Positions 34,354-42,305 of a DNA stretch of 44,971 nucleotides are shown one piece after another. The notes under the pieces are model-generated. The model did not search any database, was not told the origin of the DNA, and saw only the letters and a list, made by a program, of their open reading frames with translations. The stretch comes from a virus. How positions within the stretch are numbered: position 1 is the stretch's first letter; every line of letters starts with the position of its first letter. The DNA lies in IMG/VR virus record IMGVR_UViG_3300001460_004689, positions 12,719-57,689 of that record, one strand, 5' to 3'. A program made the position numbers and the translations under genes.

Positions 34354-35366
34354 GATGTGGCTGGGCTGATAATATATTAGTTGTAGAAACTGACGGCTGG
34401 AGTAGACCATGCTGTGGAGAGCCTAGTGTGGGCAGTAGAATACAAAAACTGCAAGGAGCAACACCCTTGCAGTCAGCGTGGCTCGATCCTAAGTTAGTGT
34501 ACCTTAGACAACAATTACAACAAGGTTACAGTAAATTAACTGATCCGTGGTGTAGACGTTGTAAACAAGTAGAAGCAACAGGTAATAAAAGTTTACGCAC
34601 AGGACAAAAGATACTAGGCGATCCGGGTGAGTTGAAAGCATTGCAATTTAAATTAAGTAATACTTGTCAGTTAGCTTGTGGGCATTGTGGTGAAAGTTTA
34701 AGCAGTCAACATCACAAGTATACACATGGAGGCACTGGAGTTATTAGAGCAACTGACAACATTGATCCTATTATCAATGATGTGGCTACACTGTTACCAC
34801 AACTGGAATGGATTAAATTTACAGGAGGCGAACCTTGGCATGATAGAGACCATTGGCGTATACTAGAAGGCATTGAGCATTTGGATCGAAGTCATTGTGA
34901 ACTTCGCTACATAACAAATGCACTAAGTAAAGTAAAGCAAACACTGTGGCAAGGCTGGCGTAATGTTCAAATTGATATTAGTATAGATGGATTATTTGAT
35001 CGTTACGAATGGTTTAGACAAAATGCTAAATGGGACAGGCTGTACGAAAAATATAATTATTATGTAGACCAAGGTTATGATGTTAGTGTAAATTATTCAA
35101 TTACACCATGGACCATTGAAGATTATAGCGAAGCATGTGAAATGTTTACTAATATTAAATCAAATATTGTTACATATCCAAGCTCGTCAAATATAGCTAA
35201 TATACCCAGAGGTTTATTAGCACTACCTAAAAATACACCGGGATTAAATATGTTAAATGGAGATCAAAAAACATTGTCACAATTAAGGTCCTGGGCAGAA
35301 GGCTGGGATACGAGATGGAACCAATTGGGAAAATCTAAACAACTTTATCCTTGGTTAGTACAATGA
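34350..35366 (+). CDS. Short N-terminal-twitch radical SAM protein
   Basis: 338 aa from a GTG start (GTGA overlap). It is the shortest complete member: the first auxiliary Cys is at residue 3 (RCGWADN), then RPCC (C21/C22) and WCRRCKQVEATG (C68, C71). Radical SAM core: NTCQLACGHC (C106, C110, C113), TGGEPWH, then DISIDGLFDRYEW. It lacks the P-W/F after the first Cys that is conserved in its paralogues. A perfect 8-bp stem inverted repeat lies inside its 5' region (34449-34472). Ends in ATGA with the next gene. Substrate unknown. Confidence 0.86.
   Translation: MRCGWADNILVVETDGWSRPCCGEPSVGSRIQKLQGATPLQSAWLDPKLVYLRQQLQQGYSKLTDPWCRRCKQVEATGNKSLRTGQKILGDPGELKALQFKLSNTCQLACGHCGESLSSQHHKYTHGGTGVIRATDNIDPIINDVATLLPQLEWIKFTGGEPWHDRDHWRILEGIEHLDRSHCELRYITNALSKVKQTLWQGWRNVQIDISIDGLFDRYEWFRQNAKWDRLYEKYNYYVDQGYDVSVNYSITPWTIEDYSEACEMFTNIKSNIVTYPSSSNIANIPRGLLALPKNTPGLNMLNGDQKTLSQLRSWAEGWDTRWNQLGKSKQLYPWLVQ
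34449..34472 (+). other. Inverted repeat inside coding sequence
   Basis: CTGCAAGG and CCTTGCAG form a perfect 8-bp stem with an 8-base loop, 99 bases into the gene at 34350. No U-run follows, so it is not a rho-independent terminator. It could be a translational control hairpin or chance. Confidence 0.4.
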
Positions 35367-36475
35367 CACAAGATTTAAAATGGAGCGAATATGACTTTAC
35401 CAAAATCCCGTTTGACGACCTTGTTAGCGTCGGGCAAAGGACACTCTTATATCGAGACGTATTTACTGTTAGCTGGCTCCTCGGCAGATTCTGTAATTAC
35501 AAATGTAGCTACTGCTGGCCCTACGCAAGAAGCGACAGGAAAGATCATAGACCTACAGAGTTATGTCTTGCAACGATCGACGAAATAAAGAGGCAAGCCC
35601 GTGTTAATGGTTTTAACAGCTTTCATTTTAGCTTGTCTGGTGGTGAGCCTACTTTCCACCCAGGATACTTGGATATACTGTCGCATTTGGCTGATGATGT
35701 CAGTAATACTAATTACACTAGTGTCCATATGACCTCAAATTGCAGTCGCAATATGAAATGGTTCAAAGATTATGTAGAGCGTGTTAAGCCTTTCCACCGA
35801 GCAAGTATTACAGCAAGTTTACATACAGAACATTTAAATAGTAAAGAGAAGATGCAGGACTTTGCAGACAAGTTAATCTTCTGTCAGGAGCATGATGTAC
35901 AAATTACAATCAATATGGTTATGGTTCCAGAATGGTTTGAGAAAGACTGGGATAATGCCCTCTTCTTCCACAATCAAGGAATCAACGTTACCCTCAAACC
36001 CCAAAGTGATCCAACGGCAAGTAGAGTCGTGGACGGTTATACAGACGAAATGCTACAGCGATTGCATAACGGAATGCCACAAATGGGCTATACTGAAACA
36101 AAGCGGCAGTGGGCAGACCGTCCAAAACCTAGTTTCGAACTGCCGACTACAGCAATAGGCGGCAACGATAAAACAGTACCTTGGCACTTCCAAGTAGAGT
36201 TTGAAGATAGCACAGGTAAAAAATGGTATATGGATCAAGCAGAACGTTTTAATGCTTTTAACTTTAATAAGTTTAAAGGATGGAGTTGCAATGCTGGCTA
36301 TCAAGGTATTATTATTAGAGAGCCAGATGGTAGTATCAAACGTAGCTACAGTTGTTATGATAATCCATTGGGTAATATAGAAACTGGATTTAAATTATTT
36401 GACAGTGCTATGCCTTGTATAAGTCCAAGTTGTGTCAGTAGTGCAGATAGTAAAATACCAAAACGGAAAGTTTAA
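35363..36475 (+). CDS. Radical SAM protein with C-terminal Cys-rich domain; mosaic composition
   Basis: 370 aa from ATG at 35363 (ATGA); an in-frame TTG upstream is rejected. Radical SAM motif CNYKCSYC (C44, C48, C51), SGGEPTFHPG, and a C-terminal part with GWSCNAGYQ, SYSCYDN, LGNIETGFKLF and CISPSC, closely matching the C-terminal layout of the protein at 25958-26929. Hand counts give about 43% G+C for 35401-36180 but about 34% for 36181-36480, so the first two thirds differ in base use from the tail and from typical neighbours. This suggests recombination or recent acquisition. Function unknown. Confidence 0.84.
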   Translation: MTQDLKWSEYDFTKIPFDDLVSVGQRTLLYRDVFTVSWLLGRFCNYKCSYCWPYARSDRKDHRPTELCLATIDEIKRQARVNGFNSFHFSLSGGEPTFHPGYLDILSHLADDVSNTNYTSVHMTSNCSRNMKWFKDYVERVKPFHRASITASLHTEHLNSKEKMQDFADKLIFCQEHDVQITINMVMVPEWFEKDWDNALFFHNQGINVTLKPQSDPTASRVVDGYTDEMLQRLHNGMPQMGYTETKRQWADRPKPSFELPTTAIGGNDKTVPWHFQVEFEDSTGKKWYMDQAERFNAFNFNKFKGWSCNAGYQGIIIREPDGSIKRSYSCYDNPLGNIETGFKLFDSAMPCISPSCVSSADSKIPKRKV

Positions 36476-36476
36476 A

Positions 36477-36971
36477 TTGAAATATGCAATTACAGGACAC
36501 AGTTACGGAATAGGCGAAGCACTATACAATCGCCTTGATAGTATAGGATTCAGCAAAAGCACAGGGCATGACATACATGACAGCAACATTAGAAAACAAA
36601 TTATTGAAGCTAGCAGTGATTGTGATGTTTTTATTAACAATGCACCAGCAGGGTTTGCACAAAGTCATTTACTATTAGAACTGTGGCATGCATGGCGAGA
36701 CACTGATAAAACTATTATCAATGTGGGCAGTAGAATAGCACAGCCTAATTTTGATTTACCAATGGAATACAATCATTTGCTTAGATATCAAATGCACAAA
36801 CGCACACTCAAACAACTTAGTGAAACGCTAAGTGCTTTAGATACACCAGTAACTGTAAAGTATCGTTGGTTTGCATATGTTGGTACGCCTAAAATACTAG
36901 CCAAATATCCTCATTTTACAGAAAATGATTATATAAGTATTGATGAAGCTGTGGAAATAATACTCGCATGA
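36477..36971 (+). CDS. Short-chain dehydrogenase-like protein
   Basis: 164 aa from a TTG at 36477 with GGAAAG upstream (36465-36470). TTG is chosen because it gives MKYAITGHSYGIGEALYNRL, a proper TGxxxGIG nucleotide loop; no ATG or GTG does. CDVFINNAPAG is the NNAG motif, NVGSRIAQ supplies Ser, and RYQMHKRTL is the YxxxK pair. Length is short for an SDR. Similar in layout to the protein at 33118-33666. It overlaps the next gene by 4 bp. Probably an NAD(P)-dependent oxidoreductase; substrate unknown. Confidence 0.72.
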   Translation: MKYAITGHSYGIGEALYNRLDSIGFSKSTGHDIHDSNIRKQIIEASSDCDVFINNAPAGFAQSHLLLELWHAWRDTDKTIINVGSRIAQPNFDLPMEYNHLLRYQMHKRTLKQLSETLSALDTPVTVKYRWFAYVGTPKILAKYPHFTENDYISIDEAVEIILA

Positions 36972-37537
36972 AATATTTTAAAGAATTAAATAATCTTCCA
37001 GTATATACTGATTTATTACAACAAATAAATCAATACGATTTTCCATGGCGTAGTAATCAAGTGTGTATCAATACAGTGCCAGGACATGAATCAGACACAG
37101 AGTATGGCGTTGGCAGTTTGGTATATGATTGGGAAAACAAACACACTGAAAAAGACGAACACGGAAATGATCGTGTAGTTGTGCCTGAGTTTGCAGTACC
37201 AAAGCAAGAACAAGACTTTACAAAGGTGTGTGATGTATTTCGAGGCACAGTGTTTGAACACATATACACAGAGCTGAATAAACTGTATGTGTTGGGCAGA
37301 GTTAGACTTATGCGAAGTAAAAGCAAAACTTGTTTAAGCTGGCATCAGGATACCAGCACACGAATACACTATCCGATTAAAACACAAGAAGGATGCTTTA
37401 TGTTAATTGAAGATGAAGTAATACATCTCAAACAACATCAATGGTATTGGACAAACACACTACCAAAACACACAGCATTCAATGCTAGTAGAGAAGATAG
37501 GCTACACCTAGTTGTAGTTGTACTAGATGAACGATAA
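36968..37537 (+). CDS. 2OG-Fe(II)/aspartyl-asparaginyl hydroxylase-like protein
   Basis: 189 aa. SWHQDTSTRIHYPI has the metal-binding HxD (H126, D128) with the downstream Arg-x-His-x-Pro typical of the aspartyl/asparaginyl beta-hydroxylase branch of the cupin-like 2-oxoglutarate/Fe(II) superfamily. KHTAFNASREDRLHLVV supplies the distal His (H168) and an Arg for 2OG binding. It would hydroxylate a small molecule or a protein side chain using O2 and 2-oxoglutarate. First of seven such genes in this part of the window. Confidence 0.8.
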   Translation: MKYFKELNNLPVYTDLLQQINQYDFPWRSNQVCINTVPGHESDTEYGVGSLVYDWENKHTEKDEHGNDRVVVPEFAVPKQEQDFTKVCDVFRGTVFEHIYTELNKLYVLGRVRLMRSKSKTCLSWHQDTSTRIHYPIKTQEGCFMLIEDEVIHLKQHQWYWTNTLPKHTAFNASREDRLHLVVVVLDER

Positions 37538-38336
37538 TCTATTTGACAGCCCGTGGGTACAAAGTCCACAAATACCCAGTGTACAACAGTTAATAAAAAC
37601 TGTAGAACCTGTTAACTATCCACGTGGTAGCGGACAAGCTAGACAGCGTTTGGACTTATTAGAACAAAAATATCGAGCATGGGTAAGTGACTGTATCGAT
37701 CTTGCACAGTTTAAACACTGTTACTTTGTTAATGGTGTAACAGATGCACTCAATCAATGGATAGCAACTGAATCAAGACCTTGGCAATATCTCAAAGGTG
37801 ATTATGAATATGCTCGTATGATTGGCGGTAACGGTGAATGTGTTGACGAGATACAACCCGATAAACTACTGTATATCAGCAATCCTGCATGTGCAACTGG
37901 TAACGTAATAGAGCTTGACAAAGTTGAAAATGATGTTATACTGGATTGTGCATATGTCGGAACGACTAGTAAACATCGGATACTCCCGCCTAAAAATACT
38001 GAGCAAATATGGTTCAGTTTTAGTAAAGGATGGGGACTAATTGGACAGCGTAGTGGATTGGTATTTTCTAAACGACCACACCGCAGTTTAAATATAATGA
38101 AACGTGTAGAAGCGTGGAACTATACCAGTGTTGAAATATGTTTAGCTATTTTAGCTAATTACGATATAGATACAGTTTATAACGAATATAAACAAAAACA
38201 ATTAGATGTATGTACTGAAATGAATCTAACACCCAGCGATTGTTTTTTCATAGCCAACAGTACACACGAAGAATACGCTAAACGAAGGCGTATAGGCAAC
38301 ATTGCCAGACTAGACTTGTCTAAATTATTAAGATAA
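37527..38336 (+). CDS. PLP-dependent aminotransferase-like protein (fold type I)
   Basis: 269 aa, short for the family (~350-400 aa). YFVNGVTDALNQW, YISNPACATGNVIELD, VILDCAYVGTTSK and SFSKGWGLIGQRSG (PLP-binding Lys) match, in order, the class I/II aminotransferase motifs: cofactor loop, S-NP, D-x-AY and SFSK-x-x-G-x-x-G-x-R-x-G. The small N- and C-terminal domain seems reduced. Possible amino acid or amino-ketone transaminase for a product also handled by the 2OG oxygenases. Overlaps the upstream gene by 11 bp; a 25-bp gap follows. Confidence 0.7.
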   Translation: MNDNLFDSPWVQSPQIPSVQQLIKTVEPVNYPRGSGQARQRLDLLEQKYRAWVSDCIDLAQFKHCYFVNGVTDALNQWIATESRPWQYLKGDYEYARMIGGNGECVDEIQPDKLLYISNPACATGNVIELDKVENDVILDCAYVGTTSKHRILPPKNTEQIWFSFSKGWGLIGQRSGLVFSKRPHRSLNIMKRVEAWNYTSVEICLAILANYDIDTVYNEYKQKQLDVCTEMNLTPSDCFFIANSTHEEYAKRRRIGNIARLDLSKLLR

Positions 38337-38361
38337 GTAATAGTCTAATTAGGAAACTAAC
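38337..38361 (+). promoter_or_regulatory. Short gap with Shine-Dalgarno before the gene at 38362
   Basis: One of the few gaps in the window. AGGAA (38351-38355) lies six bases before the ATG at 38362. No ATAAATA element and no stable hairpin with a U-run is visible, so it looks like a translation initiation region rather than a promoter or terminator. Confidence 0.5.
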
Positions 38362-38973
38362 ATGAAAAAACAAGATTTACCTTCAATAGCCAATCTGAAT
38401 CTTGACATCGATCTTGCAAGATTAAGAGAAGCAACAGATACACTTGCACAAAAATTTGTGGATGTACGAACAGCAAACCCAATGCTATGCGATAATCACA
38501 TGGAGTTAGTAGCAGATGTTTATGATAATTTTGAACAAATTAACTTGACTGAGCCAAGCGAAATACTACCATATGAACCTAGTATTAAAAAACGTTTGAG
38601 ACGCAGAGAAGAGCATTTGTATAATCAACCTACACAAGATTACACTGATAGTGTATTCCAAAAAATTGTAACACAATTAAAAGCGCCTGCTAGCAGAGTA
38701 CGAATAACAAAGCTCGCACCAGGCAAAACTATTCCTTTTCACGTAGACTATGATGTGAGTTATGCAGTCAGGTGTATTGTTCCAGTATATGGCGGAAAGA
38801 ATGTAATTAATTTATTTAAAAGAGACGGAAAGCTAGAAGCATATAATTTAGAAGATGGAACGGCAAACTTTCTTAATATTGGTTATCCACATGCTGTGGT
38901 TAATATGAGTGACCAACCAAGAATAGCTTTGATGTTTAGTTTGGATGGCACAGATGACCTCACAACTTTATGA
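38362..38973 (+). CDS. 2OG-Fe(II) oxygenase (aspartyl hydroxylase-like)
   Basis: 203 aa. LAPGKTIPFHVDYDVSYAVRCIVPVYGG contains HxD (H127, D129) followed by the usual VRCIVP strand; NIGYPHAVVNMSDQPRIALMF carries the distal His (H177) and the 2OG-binding Arg. The layout fits the aspartyl/asparaginyl beta-hydroxylase-like group. The N-terminal ~70 residues are helical and unassigned. Good Shine-Dalgarno upstream. Substrate unknown. Its 3' end overlaps the TauD-like gene by 20-29 bp depending on that gene's start. Confidence 0.8.
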   Translation: MKKQDLPSIANLNLDIDLARLREATDTLAQKFVDVRTANPMLCDNHMELVADVYDNFEQINLTEPSEILPYEPSIKKRLRRREEHLYNQPTQDYTDSVFQKIVTQLKAPASRVRITKLAPGKTIPFHVDYDVSYAVRCIVPVYGGKNVINLFKRDGKLEAYNLEDGTANFLNIGYPHAVVNMSDQPRIALMFSLDGTDDLTTL

Positions 38974-39745
38974 CTACACAGACGACGAACTAAGAGACAC
39001 TATGAAGCAAGTCCAGCAAGATGGGCTTGCAATATTCACTGAACAAGAATATACAGAAGCACAACTTACCAGTATATTCAAACGTGTTGGTGAATGTGAA
39101 GCACCTGGATTGTTTATGAATGATCCAGATCATCCTGAAATATTTAAAGTAAGTGGTGAAAGAGATGCAGAAGGAAACAAAATTGGTATGTTTGGCGATG
39201 GCGAATTGGGCTGGCATAGCAACGGAAACAGTAGGCATCAAATTGACAAGATACTTATAGGTTTGTATTGTGTAAAAGGTGATCCTAATACTACACTGAG
39301 TATATGCAATACCAGTCAACCTTATTATGATCTTAGTGAGGACGAACGTGAGTATTACGAAAGTATAAAAATTAAGATCAAGTTTAAGAATCATACCATG
39401 TACAGTTTAGATGATGATGACCCTGAACTGGAGTTTATGAACAAAAACAGAGGCAGTATTAGAAATCTAATAGGAGTACACCCGCACAATGATCTCAAGT
39501 ACTTTTACTTTCCCTACCACTTTATATGTGGTGCATGGGAAGGCAAAAAGAAAGTAGATCATGAACCTATTATTGAAAAGTTAATACCTAAAATATTCAA
39601 AAGCAAACATCAAACACATCATATATTTCAACAGGGTGACATGTTGTTTATGGATCAGTTTACCAGCTTGCATAGACGTACACCTGTAATGGGTCCTAGA
39701 TTACTTTGGAGAGTTGCTAGCGATTATAAAAGAATGTGGAATTAA
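38945..39745 (+). CDS. TauD/TfdA-like dioxygenase family protein with HxN in place of HxD
   Basis: 266 aa; an ATG at 38954 would be an equally good start. GLAIFTEQEYTEAQLTSIF, LGWHSNGNSR, LSICNTSQPYYDL, and the late FMDQFTSLHRRTPVMGPRLLWRV follow the taurine-dioxygenase family. The proximal His (H91) and distal His (H243, with Arg) are present, but the Asp of HxD is Asn (N93, codon AAC at 39221). The iron site would thus lack a carboxylate ligand, so the reaction could differ or the protein may not be a hydroxylase. One base separates it from the methyltransferase start. Confidence 0.75.
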   Translation: MAQMTSQLYDYTDDELRDTMKQVQQDGLAIFTEQEYTEAQLTSIFKRVGECEAPGLFMNDPDHPEIFKVSGERDAEGNKIGMFGDGELGWHSNGNSRHQIDKILIGLYCVKGDPNTTLSICNTSQPYYDLSEDEREYYESIKIKIKFKNHTMYSLDDDDPELEFMNKNRGSIRNLIGVHPHNDLKYFYFPYHFICGAWEGKKKVDHEPIIEKLIPKIFKSKHQTHHIFQQGDMLFMDQFTSLHRRTPVMGPRLLWRVASDYKRMWN

Positions 39746-39746
39746 A

Positions 39747-40433
39747 ATGCAATTACAAAAATCATTAAACAGACCTATACCTTGGCCCAGTATTCACAAG
39801 CTAGACCAACTCAAAGGAACAGAAAACAAACCAGTCAGAGTTCCACTACAAGAACAATATACCATTGCAGATATGGCTTATTTGGATACGCCAGAAGCAT
39901 ATCCATTGTTTGAAAAACAAGCAAGAATTATTAAAAATAAAAAGTATACAGGTATTATTGATGTTGGTTGTAGAACTGGTATAGTAAATGACATACTACA
40001 CGAAGATGGATTTAAATACTACGATTACAATTATTTTGGGTTTGATACAAGTAGCGAACCAATTCATAAAGCACAAAAAACTTATGCAAACTGTGATCAT
40101 ATAAATTTTGCAGTGCAAAGTTGGATCGTTCCTGTTAAAGTAGACTTTGAAGTTGACGTAATGATATTCAGCGGTGTACTACTGTATATAAAAAATAATC
40201 TTCTCCGAGAAGAATTCTTTAAAAATCAGATGGCACAACACAACTGTAAAAATGCAATTATACAAGAGCCTTATCATTTTCAAAGACATTGGGATGATAG
40301 ATTAATATTGAATACTATCACAAATGGCGGCTTAGACTTTTTAAATAAAGATTATAAAGTTGACGAACACTATTTAGACTTGCCAATATTTGCAGGAAAG
40401 AGAGTGTTGTACGATGTCAGTTCTCGCACTTAG
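39747..40433 (+). CDS. Class I SAM-dependent methyltransferase
   Basis: 228 aa from ATG at 39747, one base after the upstream stop; an earlier in-frame start would overlap the dioxygenase. Core: TGIIDVGCRTGIVNDIL (SAM loop DxGxxxG), YFGFDTSSEPIHKA (acidic strand-2 end), DVMIFSGVLLYI and an ending QEPYHFQRHW. Substrate unknown. SAH released here could be cleared by the nucleosidase at 33663-34211. Overlaps the FMN reductase start by 20 bp. Confidence 0.78.
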   Translation: MQLQKSLNRPIPWPSIHKLDQLKGTENKPVRVPLQEQYTIADMAYLDTPEAYPLFEKQARIIKNKKYTGIIDVGCRTGIVNDILHEDGFKYYDYNYFGFDTSSEPIHKAQKTYANCDHINFAVQSWIVPVKVDFEVDVMIFSGVLLYIKNNLLREEFFKNQMAQHNCKNAIIQEPYHFQRHWDDRLILNTITNGGLDFLNKDYKVDEHYLDLPIFAGKRVLYDVSSRT

Positions 40434-41025
40434 TACCAGTGCATGTCCGGATAGCATAAACTATCGTGGACTATTATTACTAAACAAGTTGTGCAATTTT
40501 ACTAGTGTAGATAGACTTAGCAACTACGACTTACCTGTTGTAAATGTAAATGGCATGGACGATCCAGTACCACAGTGTTTATTAGATCTAATAGATGAAA
40601 TGTGGAAGTATGATAAGTTTGTTTTTGCTGTGCCAGAGTTTACTGCTATGATGAGCAGTAGTACTAAAAATCTATTAGATTGGCTGGTAGTAACAAATAA
40701 TATGAACTTGGGACATGGAGAAGGATATCCTTTTACTAAAAAACATGTGATAATACTTACATTTACACCCAGTGGAAACGAAGGCGGCAGTAGGCATTTT
40801 GAACAAACCAAAGAAGTGTTTAAAAAGTTAGGTGCTAATGTAATATATATGGAAGCATTTAATGATTGTTGGGAAACTGTAGTACCTGGAAATGAACAAC
40901 ATTTTGCTGAAGCAGGAAACAGACTAAACAATTATCTAAGTTATCAAAAAGACAATAACAAATATTTTAAAAATAAATATTTACAATGGAACCAACAATG
41001 GAGAGACAATGGGACAGGAATCTAG
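40414..41025 (+). CDS. NADPH-dependent FMN reductase family protein (flavodoxin-like)
   Basis: 203 aa from ATG at 40414 (MSVLALSTSACPDSINYRG, the FMN phosphate loop region). FVFAVPEFTAMMSSSTKNLLDWLVV is the family signature PEYNxSxPxxLKNxxDW in slightly changed form, and VIILTFTPSGNEGGSRHF lies where the flavin is bound. It may reduce FMN or a quinone with NAD(P)H. Reduced flavin could help supply electrons to radical SAM clusters or oxygenases, but no direct sequence link shows that. Overlaps its neighbours. Confidence 0.78.
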   Translation: MSVLALSTSACPDSINYRGLLLLNKLCNFTSVDRLSNYDLPVVNVNGMDDPVPQCLLDLIDEMWKYDKFVFAVPEFTAMMSSSTKNLLDWLVVTNNMNLGHGEGYPFTKKHVIILTFTPSGNEGGSRHFEQTKEVFKKLGANVIYMEAFNDCWETVVPGNEQHFAEAGNRLNNYLSYQKDNNKYFKNKYLQWNQQWRDNGTGI

Positions 41026-41764
41026 AAACGTATTACTGGACAAGGGAGACTTCCCTGAAGAGATACCAGGCATTTGTGAATACATAGATATTCCCGACGA
41101 GCGTGAAATACTATTAAGCATGTGGGAACAAATTGTAGAAAAAGAAGAAACACTTGGCGTAGGTGAAAAACGTATGCTGGTAAATTGTCACAGTCATGAT
41201 AGACACAATGTATTTGGAAAAACAAAATGGCAAAGTTATGCAATGGGAGATTTGGGCGATACTGACAATGGTAATGGTAAAATATTTGAACCGTTGTTAC
41301 AAAGACATAGACAAGTACACCCTGACATGCAACTTAGAAGTACAGGATTTAATTTTAGCGACAGTGAAAAGAAAGAACTATATGTACACACAGACTTAGA
41401 TCCCAGAAGCGAACATCCAAATTATTTTAATATAGTGTTTCCTGTTCATGGTGCAAGTCGTATTGATTACTATGAAACTAGACCAGAAGAGATATGGTTG
41501 CCAGAACGTAATGCAAGAAAAGAATATTACTATCATGAATTTAGACCTGAATTTAAGTTTGATAAAGAACACAATGAAGGCAGACGCATTGGTCATATTA
41601 CTGTAGACAAGCCTGTGTTAATTGATACAGATGTATTACATGGTGTACAGATACAGCAAGCACCTAGACTTGCTTTTGTAGTACGTTACAACAACATACC
41701 AAAAGAACTAGACTTTCATGCTTTTAAAACACATGCTGAAGAGGTATTGAATGCTTTGGGTTAA
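41009..41764 (+). CDS. 2OG-Fe(II) oxygenase-like protein
   Basis: 251 aa. YVHTDLDPRSEHPNYFNIVFPV carries the HxD (H127, D129); PVLIDTDVLHGVQIQQAPRLAFVVRY carries the distal His (H211) with the following Arg. The double-stranded beta-helix pattern and spacing fit the 2-oxoglutarate/Fe(II) superfamily. A long N-terminal region (about 120 residues) is unassigned. Overlaps the upstream gene by 17 bp and the next by 14 bp. Substrate unknown. Confidence 0.72.
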   Translation: MGQESRNVLLDKGDFPEEIPGICEYIDIPDEREILLSMWEQIVEKEETLGVGEKRMLVNCHSHDRHNVFGKTKWQSYAMGDLGDTDNGNGKIFEPLLQRHRQVHPDMQLRSTGFNFSDSEKKELYVHTDLDPRSEHPNYFNIVFPVHGASRIDYYETRPEEIWLPERNARKEYYYHEFRPEFKFDKEHNEGRRIGHITVDKPVLIDTDVLHGVQIQQAPRLAFVVRYNNIPKELDFHAFKTHAEEVLNALG

Positions 41765-42305
41765 AACATATCCAATAACTATACCAGATTACTTTGCTGG
41801 ATTTTGTCAAGACTTTACAGAAAATAATGACCCTGCTCCAGAAGGAATGTACGAAAGTGTAGCTGATAGTAGTATGTGGACCATATGGAATACAGATCAA
41901 AAGAAAAGACAACAACTAGCAGAGTTTAGACAGAACATAAAAAATGTAACTGGAGCAAATTTAGATTATCCAAAAGGATTTCTTTGTATCTGGCGATATG
42001 ATGAGAACTTCACACAATGTCCAATACATATAGATGGTCAAGGTACACACAGTGGAGATATAACACCTAGAAAACATAACGGAAGTGTATGTACAAGTAT
42101 ACATGGAGAGTTTAAAATACACCTACATCACAGAGATACTAAAGAAATATTAGACAGTGTCTCAGTAACTACTAGTAATGTAATAGTATTGAACAATACA
42201 GTATATCCGCACAGTGTTGAAGGACAAGGTGATCTGGCTGTGTTTGGAGTTGATTTACAAAGTAATCCAGAAGAATTTTTTGCAGGAGAGGCGCCCAATG
42301 TATGA
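41751..42305 (+). CDS. 2OG-Fe(II) oxygenase-like protein
   Basis: 184 aa. CPIHIDGQGTHSGD (H93, D95) and VYPHSVEGQGDLAVFGVD (H154) form the HxD...H triad, with FKIHLHHRDTKEIL between. The first domain of the next protein has the same pattern (GPHIDRGD, VTLHDPETKQVLE, HHIEGVGDLVVFG), so the two genes arose by duplication. Small single-domain enzyme; substrate unknown. Overlaps the next start by 8 bp. Confidence 0.72.
   Translation: MLWVKTYPITIPDYFAGFCQDFTENNDPAPEGMYESVADSSMWTIWNTDQKKRQQLAEFRQNIKNVTGANLDYPKGFLCIWRYDENFTQCPIHIDGQGTHSGDITPRKHNGSVCTSIHGEFKIHLHHRDTKEILDSVSVTTSNVIVLNNTVYPHSVEGQGDLAVFGVDLQSNPEEFFAGEAPNV

Noticed and set aside
35391-36158. Two extra plus-strand frames (65 and 88 codons)
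   Set aside because: They lie out of frame within the radical SAM gene at 35363; probably a side effect of its locally higher G+C.
40524-40931. Minus-strand open frame of 135 codons
   Set aside because: Antisense to the FMN reductase gene; no motif and no start signal.
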